Below, piece by piece: positions 24,083-31,773 of a stretch of 64,000 bases of DNA. How positions within the stretch are numbered: position 1 is the stretch's first letter; each line of letters opens with the position of its first letter. A program made the translations under genes and the position numbers. The DNA comes from Catellatospora sichuanensis (GTDB taxonomy: Bacteria > Actinomycetota > Actinomycetes > Mycobacteriales > Micromonosporaceae), in the NCBI RefSeq assembly GCF_007483665.1, contig NZ_VIQO01000046.1, positions 1 to 64,000 of the forward strand, written 5' to 3'. The notes beneath the pieces were generated by a model. The model had not been told where the DNA came from. It did not search any database and was given only the letters and a program-made list of their open reading frames with translations.

Positions 24083-25627
24083 CTAGGGTGCCAACGGCGG
24101 TCGTGCGCGAAACGAACACTCGGTGTCGAAGTCGGCGGTTCCGTCAGCGGCAAGGTCGACCCACAGTTCGGTTCCCCGGCGATGCACGAACCAGCCGGGG
24201 TAGTTCCGGGACTCGAGCAGTATCGCCCCGTCGAGGTCGGCGGGGCGGACGCAGAATGTCGCGTCGCCCCGGAACAGGTCGGTGTCGTCCGCGGGGCTCA
24301 GCAGCAGCCGCCACGACAAATGGCGCAGGTAGCGACCGTCGCTCGCCCGCAGCGACACACACTTGACGTCAGCAAGGCCCGCCACGACTGTGAAGGTGGC
24401 CTGCCGGCGTGCCGGTGTACCGGCGGTGGCCGTCACGGGCGAGAACACGGCGAGATCCGCGGCGGTGGTGACGAACAGCCCGGCGTCGTTCGCCGCTTCC
24501 AGCGAGGTCAGGCCGATCGCCAGCAGACCGGCGGGGCTGCGCGAGGGCGTCGGCCGCCGAGGGCCGGGTGTACGGCTGGGGCTGGGCGGGCGAACGGCAG
24601 GGCTGCGCGCGGGCGTCGCGACGGCCGCCGGCGGCGACAGGACAGCCGGCAGTGGAGGGGGAGTTGTCGCAGGCCAGGTGATCACGGCGACCGTGGCGCC
24701 CACCACCACGGTGCCCGTCACGACCGCTGCGGCGACCTTGGGGACGGCGAGGGCCTTGGCCAGGTGGCCGAGCACTCCCGCTTTCGCGGCCCCGGCCAGG
24801 GCCACCGAGGATGCCACGGTCGCCGTTCCGGCCTTGCCGAGCACGGCGGCGGTGAGCGCGACCGGCACGGGCAGCAGCGCGAGGCCCATCAGCAGTTTGT
24901 CGGCGGCCATCAGCTGAGCGGCTGCCGGATCGCAGATCGCGCAGCCGCGGACGTGCCGTGCCAGACGTTTGCGCAGTACCGAGGACGGCACGCCGTCCCA
25001 GTCGGCGACCAGCAGGTCCAATTCGCCGCATCGGGGCCGGGTGTCGAGCGCGGCCAGCAGCGCCCGGCACTGCTCCAACTGCTGGCGCATCCGCTGCACG
25101 CGCACCCCGGCGTGGGCGACACTGACTCCCGCGGCGGCCGCCAACTCGGTTCGCGTCAGCCGCCCGGCGAGTTCCAGCCACCACAGTGACAGCAGCACGC
25201 GGTCTTCGTCGTCGAGCCATCGTGCGGCCTGTGCTGCCTGGCGCCGCTGCGCGGCGATGCCCAGGCGCAGCAATGTCAGCCCTTCGAACGAACCGTCGGC
25301 GTCAGGGAACTCGGACAGCCCGGCCAGATCGCCGGCACGGGGCTCGGAACTCCGCAGCCGCTGCAGGTGGTTGCTGATCTGACGGACCGTGATGGTGCCC
25401 ACCCACGCGCGAAAGGTGGCCGGGTCGCGCAGGTCCGGCAGGTCGCGGATGACACGCACCATCGTTTCCTGCACGACGTCGTCGACGTCGGCATCGGCGT
25501 CGACGGCCCTGCGCACGATGGTGTAGACGAACGGCAGGTACGCCTCGATCAGGACGTCGAGCGCTCGCCGGTCGCCGGCCTGCGCCGCGACGATGAGTGC
25601 GGCGTCGTCTGTGCTGTGGGGTGGCAT
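24083..25627 (-). CDS. ECF sigma factor fused to zinc anti-sigma motif, membrane helix and CBM42 (AbfB) domain
   Basis: A 514-residue one-piece signalling protein. Sigma region 2 (about 10-85, ALDVLIEAYLPFVYTIVRRA, DDVVQETMVRVIRDL) and region 4 (about 130-188, ELAAAAGVSVAHAGVRVQRMR) are followed by an anti-sigma-type zinc site H225-x3-C229-x2-C232 (RHVRGCAIC), hydrophobic stretches around 245-282 and a clear membrane helix at about 298-318. A Pro/Ser/Arg-rich outer linker (320-366) leads to a C-terminal AbfB trefoil (about 368-514) with repeats such as YLRHLSWRLLLSPADDTDLFRGDATFCVRP and NYPGWFVHRR. AbfB/CBM42 modules bind arabinofuranose side chains. The reading frame is continuous. I infer that arabinoxylan binding outside is transmitted to the sigma domain inside. 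ATG 25627 is where sigma homology begins. Confidence 0.85.
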   Translation of the reverse strand: MPPHSTDDAALIVAAQAGDRRALDVLIEAYLPFVYTIVRRAVDADADVDDVVQETMVRVIRDLPDLRDPATFRAWVGTITVRQISNHLQRLRSSEPRAGDLAGLSEFPDADGSFEGLTLLRLGIAAQRRQAAQAARWLDDEDRVLLSLWWLELAGRLTRTELAAAAGVSVAHAGVRVQRMRQQLEQCRALLAALDTRPRCGELDLLVADWDGVPSSVLRKRLARHVRGCAICDPAAAQLMAADKLLMGLALLPVPVALTAAVLGKAGTATVASSVALAGAAKAGVLGHLAKALAVPKVAAAVVTGTVVVGATVAVITWPATTPPPLPAVLSPPAAVATPARSPAVRPPSPSRTPGPRRPTPSRSPAGLLAIGLTSLEAANDAGLFVTTAADLAVFSPVTATAGTPARRQATFTVVAGLADVKCVSLRASDGRYLRHLSWRLLLSPADDTDLFRGDATFCVRPADLDGAILLESRNYPGWFVHRRGTELWVDLAADGTADFDTECSFRARPPLAP

Positions 25628-25735
25628 GTCCAGATCGCTGTCGTCGGTGGTTCGCGGTGGTTGACTTTGACCGACTCCTGGCCCCGCGTCAAGACACCGG
25701 TGAGTTGGCAGGCGGGGAACGAGGGCACGCACGGC

Positions 25736-25749
25736 GTGTGACGTCATCT
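25736..25749. promoter_or_regulatory. GntR-type operator upstream of importer operon
   Basis: GTGTGACGTCATCT matches the core ATATGACGTCATAT at 11 of 14 bases. It lies between the divergent sigma-factor and ABC-importer genes, about 160 bp before the latter. Confidence 0.45.
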
Positions 25750-25831
25750 GAGCCGTGACCGGACATCCGTTCCGCGCTGACGCGGCGCCCCACCGGAGGA
25801 GCGTGGTGCGCGGGCCGTTTCCGTTGACATC

Positions 25832-25850
25832 ACACATCATATGACTTAGC
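25832..25850. promoter_or_regulatory. 19-bp element, inverted copy of 5562-5580
   Basis: Read on the minus strand it is GCTAAGTCATATGATGTGT, identical over 19 bases to the element upstream of the esterase operon 20 kb away. It lies 57-75 bp before the solute-binding-protein start, at the expected promoter position. Confidence 0.55.
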
Positions 25851-25906
25851 TTTGCTGCATTCCATCGGACGGCCGGCTCTTCCGGCCATTCTCGAGATGA
25901 GAATCA

Positions 25907-27172
25907 ATGAAGCAGCGAGTACTCTGGCCGGCCGCCGTCGCGGTGGCGCTGGCCTTGGCGGGCTGTGGAAGCGCCACCGGAAACGAACCCTCGTCCAACT
26001 CCGCGAGCGGCAAACTCGTGGTGTGGGACTGGAAGTCCAGTGACAAGACCGCAACGGCCTATGTGGAGAAGGCGAAGGCCGACTTCGCCAAGAAGCACCC
26101 CGGCGTGACCGTCGAGTTCGTCGCCCAGCCGTTCGACCAGTACTACACGCTGCTCGGGGCGGCGATCCAGGCGGGCAAGGGCCCTGACGTCATGATGTTC
26201 AACGGCGGTGGCCAGATCCGCGACCGGGTCGACGCCCTGGTGCCGCTGGACCAGTACGTCGGCCCGGACAAGGAGCGCCTGGCCGGCTGGGACGCGTTCA
26301 CCAAGGACGGCAAGGTCTACGCCTCACCGGTGACCCTGCAGGGCCACCCGATCTACTACAACAAGGACCTCTACAAGAAGGCCGGTCTGGACCCGCAGCA
26401 GCCGGCGACGACCTGGGACGGGTTCACCGCAGACTGCGCCACCATCACCAAGGCGACGAAGGCCAGCTGCTTCGCCCTCGGCAACAAGGAGGGCATCGGC
26501 ATCCAGTTCTTCCTGTCGGCGTTCGGCTCGGGCATCCTGACGCCGCAGGAGTACGACAGCTGGATCGCCGGCAAGCGCGACTGGAACTCCCCGAACGTCA
26601 AGAAGGTCTTCCAGCTGTGGAAGGACGTCAACGACCGCGGCCTCAACAGCAAGGGCGGCAACTCGACCACCATGTTCACCGACGCCTTCGGCATCTTCCA
26701 GTCGGCCAAGGCGACCAACATCATCGGCCTGATGTCCGACATCGGGCACTGGAAGGACTTCAACGAGTTCATCGGCCCCGACAACCTCGGCGTGATGAAG
26801 TCGCCGGTCATCACCACCGGAGCGACGCCCAGCCTGCCGTTCGACGGCGGCATCGGCTACGCGGTCGCCAAGTGGACCAAGGACCCGGTCCTCGCCGCCG
26901 ACCTGGTGCGCTCGCTGACCTCCACCGACGCGCTGGCCACCTTCTACGCCAATGCCGGCGCGGTCGTCTCCGACACCACCGTGAAGACCACCGACGGCGG
27001 GGCGGCCGTCACCGCCATCGTCGCCGACCTCAAGACCGGCAAGCCCGCTCTGCACGTGGCGCTGTCGTCGAAGACCATCGAACTGATGGGGCGGCTGTCC
27101 CAGCAGATCCTCGAAGGGTCCGTCAGCGTCGACGCCGCGCTCAAGCAGCTCGGCGAGTCGGACCGGAGCTGA
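25907..27172 (+). CDS. ABC sugar transporter solute-binding lipoprotein (CUT1 family)
   Basis: A 421-residue extracellular binding protein. The lipoprotein signal ends in LALAGC (Cys20). The mature part is a family-1 extracellular solute-binding protein (KLVVWDWKSSDKTA, VMMFNGGGQIRD, YASPVTLQGHPIYYNKDLYKKAGLD). It should capture a mono- or oligosaccharide for the two permeases downstream. No ATPase gene is in the operon, as is common in actinomycetes that share a single MsiK-type ATPase. ATG 25907 is preceded by GAGATGAGA. From context the ligand is probably L-fucose or a fucosylated oligosaccharide; that is inference. Confidence 0.88.
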   Translation: MKQRVLWPAAVAVALALAGCGSATGNEPSSNSASGKLVVWDWKSSDKTATAYVEKAKADFAKKHPGVTVEFVAQPFDQYYTLLGAAIQAGKGPDVMMFNGGGQIRDRVDALVPLDQYVGPDKERLAGWDAFTKDGKVYASPVTLQGHPIYYNKDLYKKAGLDPQQPATTWDGFTADCATITKATKASCFALGNKEGIGIQFFLSAFGSGILTPQEYDSWIAGKRDWNSPNVKKVFQLWKDVNDRGLNSKGGNSTTMFTDAFGIFQSAKATNIIGLMSDIGHWKDFNEFIGPDNLGVMKSPVITTGATPSLPFDGGIGYAVAKWTKDPVLAADLVRSLTSTDALATFYANAGAVVSDTTVKTTDGGAAVTAIVADLKTGKPALHVALSSKTIELMGRLSQQILEGSVSVDAALKQLGESDRS

Positions 27173-27204
27173 CCAGTGCCGCTCGGTGAATCTCCACCGC
27201 TGTT

Positions 27205-27232
27205 GGCCCGCCCCGCTCGGGCGGGGCGGGCC
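27205..27232 (+). terminator. Intra-operon hairpin with TCGG tetraloop
   Basis: A perfect 12-bp all-GC stem (27205-27216 with 27221-27232) closes a TCGG loop in the gap between binding-protein and permease genes. Such elements commonly trim or stabilise the upstream mRNA, giving more binding protein than permease. Confidence 0.7.
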
Positions 27233-27277
27233 TATGGAACAGACCCCGCGCCACGCAGGCGCTCCCGGACGGGCCCG

Positions 27278-28138
27278 ATGTCGGCCGAACGCCTGGCCCC
27301 GTTCGTGCTGATCGCTCCTGCCGTACTGATCATCGTGCTGTTCCGGCTCTGGCCGCTGCTGCTCGGCGTCAACTTCTCCTTCACCGGCGACGGCGACCGC
27401 AACGGGGCGGCGGTCGGCCTGGACAACTACGCGGAACTGTTCGCCGACCCGCTGTTCCGGGGCGCGCTGCGCAACGTCGGGTGGCTCGTGTTGCTGCTCC
27501 CCGTCGCGGTCGCGATCCCCGGCATGCTCGCGACGTTCATCTACCTGCGCGTGCCGGGCCACCGGCTCTACCGCAGCGTCTACTTCTTCCCCGCGGTGCT
27601 CTCCCCGGTGATCGTCGGTTCCATCTTCAACCTCCTGCTGTCCTTCGACGGCCCGCTCAACAGCCTGCTCGACGTGGTGGGGATCGGACCGGTCGACTGG
27701 CTGGGGGACTCCAAGGTCGCGCTGTTCACCGTGGTCGGCGTGCACGTCTGGGCGACGTTCGGGATGGCGCTGGTGGTCTTCCTGTCCGGGTTCGCGACGC
27801 TGGACCCCGCGCTGCTGGACGCCGCCCGCTCCGACGGGGCGGCCCTGCCGCAGGTGATCCGGCACGTGATCATCCCGGGCCTGTCCCGCACGATCCAGTT
27901 CGTATTCGTGACGACCATGATCGGGATGCTGACCTCCATGTTCGGCCTGATCTACGTGATGACCAGCGGAGGTCCGGGCGGCTCGACCTACCTGCCGGAG
28001 TACTACATCTGGATCCAGCAGGGCCAGATGAACCGCCCGGCGTTCGCGTCGGCGGCCTCCACGGTGCTGTTCCTGGTCATGCTCGTCGTAGGGCTCGCGC
28101 AGGTCAGCTTCCTGCGACGCACCGGCAAGGAGGACTGA
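27278..28138 (+). CDS. ABC sugar transporter permease (MalF type)
   Basis: A 286-residue inner-membrane subunit with six predicted helices. The coupling EAA loop is DPALLDAARSDGAALPQVIRHVIIPGL. I prefer ATG 27278 because upstream in-frame codons run through the hairpin at 27205-27232 and there is no start codon between the hairpin and 27278. Its TGA shares one base with the ATG of the next permease, so the two are translationally coupled. Confidence 0.88.
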   Translation: MSAERLAPFVLIAPAVLIIVLFRLWPLLLGVNFSFTGDGDRNGAAVGLDNYAELFADPLFRGALRNVGWLVLLLPVAVAIPGMLATFIYLRVPGHRLYRSVYFFPAVLSPVIVGSIFNLLLSFDGPLNSLLDVVGIGPVDWLGDSKVALFTVVGVHVWATFGMALVVFLSGFATLDPALLDAARSDGAALPQVIRHVIIPGLSRTIQFVFVTTMIGMLTSMFGLIYVMTSGGPGGSTYLPEYYIWIQQGQMNRPAFASAASTVLFLVMLVVGLAQVSFLRRTGKED

Positions 28139-28965
28139 TGCTCGGCGCTCGGATGAGCCGGTGGCTGATCGCCGTACCCATGGCGCTGCTCGCTCTGGCG
28201 ACCGTCTACCCGCTGGTCTTCACCGCCAACGCGGCGATGAAGACCCGTCGCGACTACATCCTGGACAGGTTCAGCCTGGCGGACACCCTGCGCTGGGACA
28301 ACATCAGCACCGCCTGGACCACCGCCGGCACCGCGCGATACTTCTTCAACTCGGTGCTCGTGGTGGCCGGCGCGGTGACACTGCTGCTGCTGTTCGGGTC
28401 CATGGCCGGCTTCGCGTTGAGCCACCTGCGGTTCCGCGGCTCGCGGGCACTCCTGCTGGGATGCCTCGCCGCGCTGTTCGTGCCCTTCCAGGTGATCATG
28501 GTGCCGCTCGTGCGGACCATGGCCGACACCGGGCTGGTCGACACCTACCCGGGACTGATCCTCGCCTACACGGCGCAGTTCCTGCCCTTCACGATCTACC
28601 TGATGACCAGCTACTACAGCGCGATACCTGCCGAGATCGTCGACGCGGCGCGCATCGACGGCAACACCCCCTACGGCGTATACCGCAGGATCATGCTCCC
28701 GATCGGGCGGCCGGCCCTGCTGTCGGTGGGTGTGCTCAACGCGCTGTTCTGCTGGAACGACGTGCTCATCGCGCTGCTCATGATGCCGTCCGCGGAGCAC
28801 CGCACCCTCATGGTCGGGGTGACGTCGCTGCGCGGTCAATACACGGCCGACATCCCCACCTTCGCCTCAGGGGTGCTGATCGCAGCCGTGCCCGTACTGG
28901 CGGTCTACCTGTTCTTCCAGCGCCGGATCGCCGACGCTGTCACCGCCGGTTCGACGAAAGGCTGA
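28138..28965 (+). CDS. ABC sugar transporter permease (MalG type)
   Basis: A 275-residue second permease with six helices and the EAA motif EIVDAARIDGNTPYGVYRRIMLP. A perfect AAGGAGGA ribosome site lies seven bases before ATG 28138, inside the end of the previous gene. The stop is followed after one base by the ATG of the dehydratase, so import and first cytosolic steps are in one transcript. Confidence 0.9.
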   Translation: MLGARMSRWLIAVPMALLALATVYPLVFTANAAMKTRRDYILDRFSLADTLRWDNISTAWTTAGTARYFFNSVLVVAGAVTLLLLFGSMAGFALSHLRFRGSRALLLGCLAALFVPFQVIMVPLVRTMADTGLVDTYPGLILAYTAQFLPFTIYLMTSYYSAIPAEIVDAARIDGNTPYGVYRRIMLPIGRPALLSVGVLNALFCWNDVLIALLMMPSAEHRTLMVGVTSLRGQYTADIPTFASGVLIAAVPVLAVYLFFQRRIADAVTAGSTKG

Positions 28966-28966
28966 C

Positions 28967-30115
28967 ATGCGGATCACTGGGTATCGCGCCCTGAACACCG
29001 TGCAGGAATGGGGCCGTGCCGTCGGCGACGCCAACGGCGTCTACGCCGACGGCCTCACCGAGGTGCCGCTGGTCCTGGTCACCACCGACGAAGGCATCAC
29101 CGGCGTCGGGATGGGCCCGCACGTGGAACTGGACGCGGTCTTCGCCGCGATCGACGGCGAGGACCCGCGGGGCGTCACGGCGCTCTACGACCGCATGCTG
29201 CGGCAGATGTTCAAGGCCGGACATGCCGGAACGGTCTTCGGTACCATCGGCGCGTTCGACACCGCGCTGTGGGACATCAAGGCCAAGGCGGCGGGGGAGC
29301 CCCTGTGGCGTCTGCTGGGCGGACGCGACCGCGTCGTGCCGGCCTATGCCTCCGGGCTGGACATCGACCTCGACGACGAGGAGCTGGTCGGCACCTACCA
29401 GGCATACGCCGAGCATGGCCTGCGTGCGGCCAAGCTCAAAGGCGGCCTGGACGTCGAACGCGACCGGCACCGGCTGAGCCTGGTGCGCGATGTGCTGACC
29501 GAGGCCGGCGGCGGGTCGCGGCCCGGCCTCATGCTCGACGCGAACGAGTGCTGGAGCCGCAAGCAGGCTGTCCGGCACGTCGCGGAGCTGGAGCACACGC
29601 TGGATCTGATCTGGGTCGAGGAGCCGGTGCGGCGGTGGGACGCCGAAGGTATGGCCGCGGTGGGCCGCGGGGTCCGCGCCGCGGTCGCCAGCGGCGAGAA
29701 CCTCAGCGGGCTGGAGCAGTTCCGGCCACTGCTGGCGGCCGGAGCTCTGGACATCGTGCAGACGGCATCGGTGTGGGGGGTGACCCACTTCCTGCGCGTC
29801 GCCGCGCTGGCACACGGCCACGATCTGCCCGTCAGCCCGATCGGCACCAACCCGGTCGGCCTCCTGCACGCGGCGGCGTCGGTGCCCAACCACATGGCCA
29901 GTGAGCTGCAGGTCCTGCAGCCGCCCGTCGGCGTCGCTCTCGACCTGCGCATCGAGAGCGGGGCCTTCATCCTCGGCGACTCACCCGGTCTAGGGATCGT
30001 CGTGGACGAAGAGCTGATCGGCGCCTGCGAGCTCAAACCCGCCACCGTGTCGTTCGACGGGCCGGGCGTCCGGCCGGAGCGGGCCGGTCAGCGGCTGCTG
30101 GCGGCGGCCGGCTGA
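28967..30115 (+). CDS. Enolase-superfamily (mandelate racemase-like) sugar-acid dehydratase
   Basis: A 382-residue enzyme expected to dehydrate an aldonate, by context L-fuconate, to the 2-keto-3-deoxy acid. It has an N-terminal capping domain (1-125) and a barrel with metal ligands Asp in LMLDANECW, Glu in WVEEPV and Glu in VASGENL, plus the KxK base motif in AAKLKGG. The segment where relatives have their catalytic His (PHxxG) reads SPIGTNPVG, with no His, and QTASVWG replaces the usual QPDxSRxGG. Acid-sugar dehydratase is a reasonable family-level call, but the stereochemistry and even activity type are uncertain. It is the last gene of the importer operon, before a terminator. Confidence 0.75.
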   Translation: MRITGYRALNTVQEWGRAVGDANGVYADGLTEVPLVLVTTDEGITGVGMGPHVELDAVFAAIDGEDPRGVTALYDRMLRQMFKAGHAGTVFGTIGAFDTALWDIKAKAAGEPLWRLLGGRDRVVPAYASGLDIDLDDEELVGTYQAYAEHGLRAAKLKGGLDVERDRHRLSLVRDVLTEAGGGSRPGLMLDANECWSRKQAVRHVAELEHTLDLIWVEEPVRRWDAEGMAAVGRGVRAAVASGENLSGLEQFRPLLAAGALDIVQTASVWGVTHFLRVAALAHGHDLPVSPIGTNPVGLLHAAASVPNHMASELQVLQPPVGVALDLRIESGAFILGDSPGLGIVVDEELIGACELKPATVSFDGPGVRPERAGQRLLAAAG

Positions 30116-30152
30116 CCGGCGTGGTGCGGAGGAAGGCGAGCACCCTTCCACA

Positions 30153-30189
30153 GGCGGGTGCGGTGGCCGGTCGGGCTGCCGCACCCGCC
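30153..30189 (+). terminator. Terminator of the importer-dehydratase operon
   Basis: An 11-bp perfect stem (30153-30163 with 30179-30189) extended by wobble pairs lies 38 bases after the dehydratase stop. Confidence 0.6.
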
Positions 30190-30319
30190 CTGCCTTGCGC
30201 GGTGCCGCCCGCCTTGTCTGCAGCAGGCAAGGACCCCGAACGGGGATGCGGCAATGCCCGATGGTCACACATAACACTTTCGTGCGAGAATTTTGGTAGA
30301 GGGACCCTAACCGGGCAGT

Positions 30320-30339
30320 GACATATGACATCGTACCTG
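30320..30339. promoter_or_regulatory. GntR-type operator upstream of the GntR gene
   Basis: GACATATGACATCGTACCTG has a perfect left half of the ideal palindrome and a partial right half. A second degenerate core, TGTGACGTCGTG, lies at 30339-30350. It is placed about 60 bp before the regulator's TTG start, consistent with autoregulation. A -10-like TACACT follows at 30361-30366. Confidence 0.55.
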
Positions 30340-30395
30340 TGACGTCGTGAGAGCTTGTCCTACACTTACGGCGACTATTGCTCCTGGAGGACGCG

Positions 30396-31205
30396 TTGAC
30401 GCGGCAGTTCTTGGCGGATCCATTCGGCGTACCTGTGGCGCCAGCCGCGGAGGTCGCTCCGCCGCGTGTCCGCGGAACCAAGCTGGGCATCAACGTGGTG
30501 CAGCAGATCGTCAACGACATCGTCCGGGGAGTGCTGAATCCGGGCTCGACGCTGCCGCCCGAGGCGGACCTGTGCGACCAGTTCGGGGTCAGCCGCACCG
30601 TGATCCGCGAGTCGGTCAAGGTCGTGCAGGAGAAGGGCCTCGTGCGCATCGAGCACGGCAGGGGCACCCAGGTCACCGATCCGCGCCAGTGGAACCTGCT
30701 CGACGACGTCGTGCTCACCGCCATCATCGCCCACGACGCCAACCTTTCCTTCCTGGACGAGCTGGTCGCCACCCGGACCGCTCTCGAAGCCGACATGGCG
30801 GCCACCGCGGCCGTCTCGCGCGCGGGTGAAGAGAAGCTCCGCATCAGCGCAGCGCTCGAGCTCATGCGCTCGAAGATCAATAATGTCGCGGAGTTCGCCG
30901 CCGCGGACGCGCACTTCCACGACATGGTCATGGCCGCGTCCAGCAACCGGCTCGGACGCGCCATCGTGAACAGCATTCACGACAAGGCGCGAGGGAGCAT
31001 GCGCTACCACGGCGAATACAACGAGGCGGTGATGCGACGCACGTTGGACGAGCACCAGGCCGTGCACGACGCCATCATGGCCAAGAACGCCGAGGCCGCC
31101 GCCGCCGCCATGCGTGCCCACATCACCGGCTCGTGGAGCCGTCGCCGGCCGGTCCCGGAGACTGATGCTCCCGCGGCGGCCACCCGCCGGCAGGCGACCC
31201 GCTGA
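30396..31205 (+). CDS. GntR-family regulator, FadR/FCD subfamily
   Basis: A 269-residue regulator. The winged helix-turn-helix (about 25-95) has LPPEADLCDQFGVSRTVIRESVKVVQEKGLVRIEHGRGT. The FCD ligand domain (about 105-245) carries a metal/acid-binding pattern with His in DAHFHDMV and DEHQAVHDAI. FCD members usually bind sugar acids or their aldonates, which fits control by a fuconate-type intermediate. I prefer TTG 30396, five bases after GGAGG, over TTG 30378. I propose that it binds the recurrent palindrome found upstream of the surrounding operons and itself. Confidence 0.88.
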   Translation: MTRQFLADPFGVPVAPAAEVAPPRVRGTKLGINVVQQIVNDIVRGVLNPGSTLPPEADLCDQFGVSRTVIRESVKVVQEKGLVRIEHGRGTQVTDPRQWNLLDDVVLTAIIAHDANLSFLDELVATRTALEADMAATAAVSRAGEEKLRISAALELMRSKINNVAEFAAADAHFHDMVMAASSNRLGRAIVNSIHDKARGSMRYHGEYNEAVMRRTLDEHQAVHDAIMAKNAEAAAAAMRAHITGSWSRRRPVPETDAPAAATRRQATR

Positions 31206-31450
31206 CGTAGTACCCAGGCAGACGCCACGGTCTTCGGCCGTCGGTCGAGTGGCGCTGTCCGACCCTTCCACCAGTCTGTCTGCCTCCGGTCGCCTGCGTT
31301 CCCGTGCGCCGGATCCATGTTGCATCCCCAGGTCGGCACGATATTTGCGCGAAGGTCTTGCTAAGACGTCACACGTATGATGTTCTTTCGAGGCATTGAG
31401 CGCGCGTCGCGCGCGGTTGATGCCAAGTGATCGCCGTGTCGGGCGCTGCT

Positions 31451-31488
31451 GTGTCCGGAACTGCAGGGGTTCTTACAGTTCCGGACGC
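31451..31488 (+). terminator. Hairpin 1 after gntR
   Basis: An 11-bp perfect stem (31453-31463 with 31476-31486), extendable by two pairs with one wobble, encloses a 12-base loop. Confidence 0.55.
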
Positions 31489-31504
31489 CCCGACACCACA
31501 AGAC

Positions 31505-31541
31505 GACGCCGGCCCGCACCCGCCGCGTGCGGGCCGGCGTC
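31505..31541 (+). terminator. Hairpin 2 after gntR
   Basis: A perfect 15-bp stem (31505-31519 with 31527-31541) with a seven-base loop, 16 bases after hairpin 1. It is one of the longer uninterrupted stems in the window. Confidence 0.65.
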
Positions 31542-31773
31542 CCATCTACTGGCATGAAGACCGGCCAGCGCCGATCTTCACTATGATTCGGGGCGCCAAC
31601 ACAGTGCATGAGCTGGTTTCCGGCTGGTCGGCGACAGGCCGGCCAACCGTGTACTCGGCGGTTTCCGTGAGTGTCGCAGTTCAGCATGTCGGCATCGGAC
31701 AGCTGCCCTGCGCCGCCGGAATCACGCGGCAGCCGTCGGTTCGGCTCGCTTACGGCGACGACAGGCGGCCCAG

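Larger units (their letters stand above)
31206..31773. other. 568-bp gap with two tandem strong hairpins
   Basis: I see no credible gene. A GntR half-site (TATGATGT, 31376-31383) is followed by two long hairpins at 31451-31488 and 31505-31541. The arrangement could hold a short untranslated transcript or simply terminate the regulator gene. Confidence 0.5.

Noticed and set aside
24083-25627. Possibility that the sigma-CBM42 fusion is two genes joined by a sequencing frameshift
   Set aside because: The frame is continuous, with a membrane helix and a proline-rich linker bridging the halves, and there is no ribosome site or start codon context at the junction.
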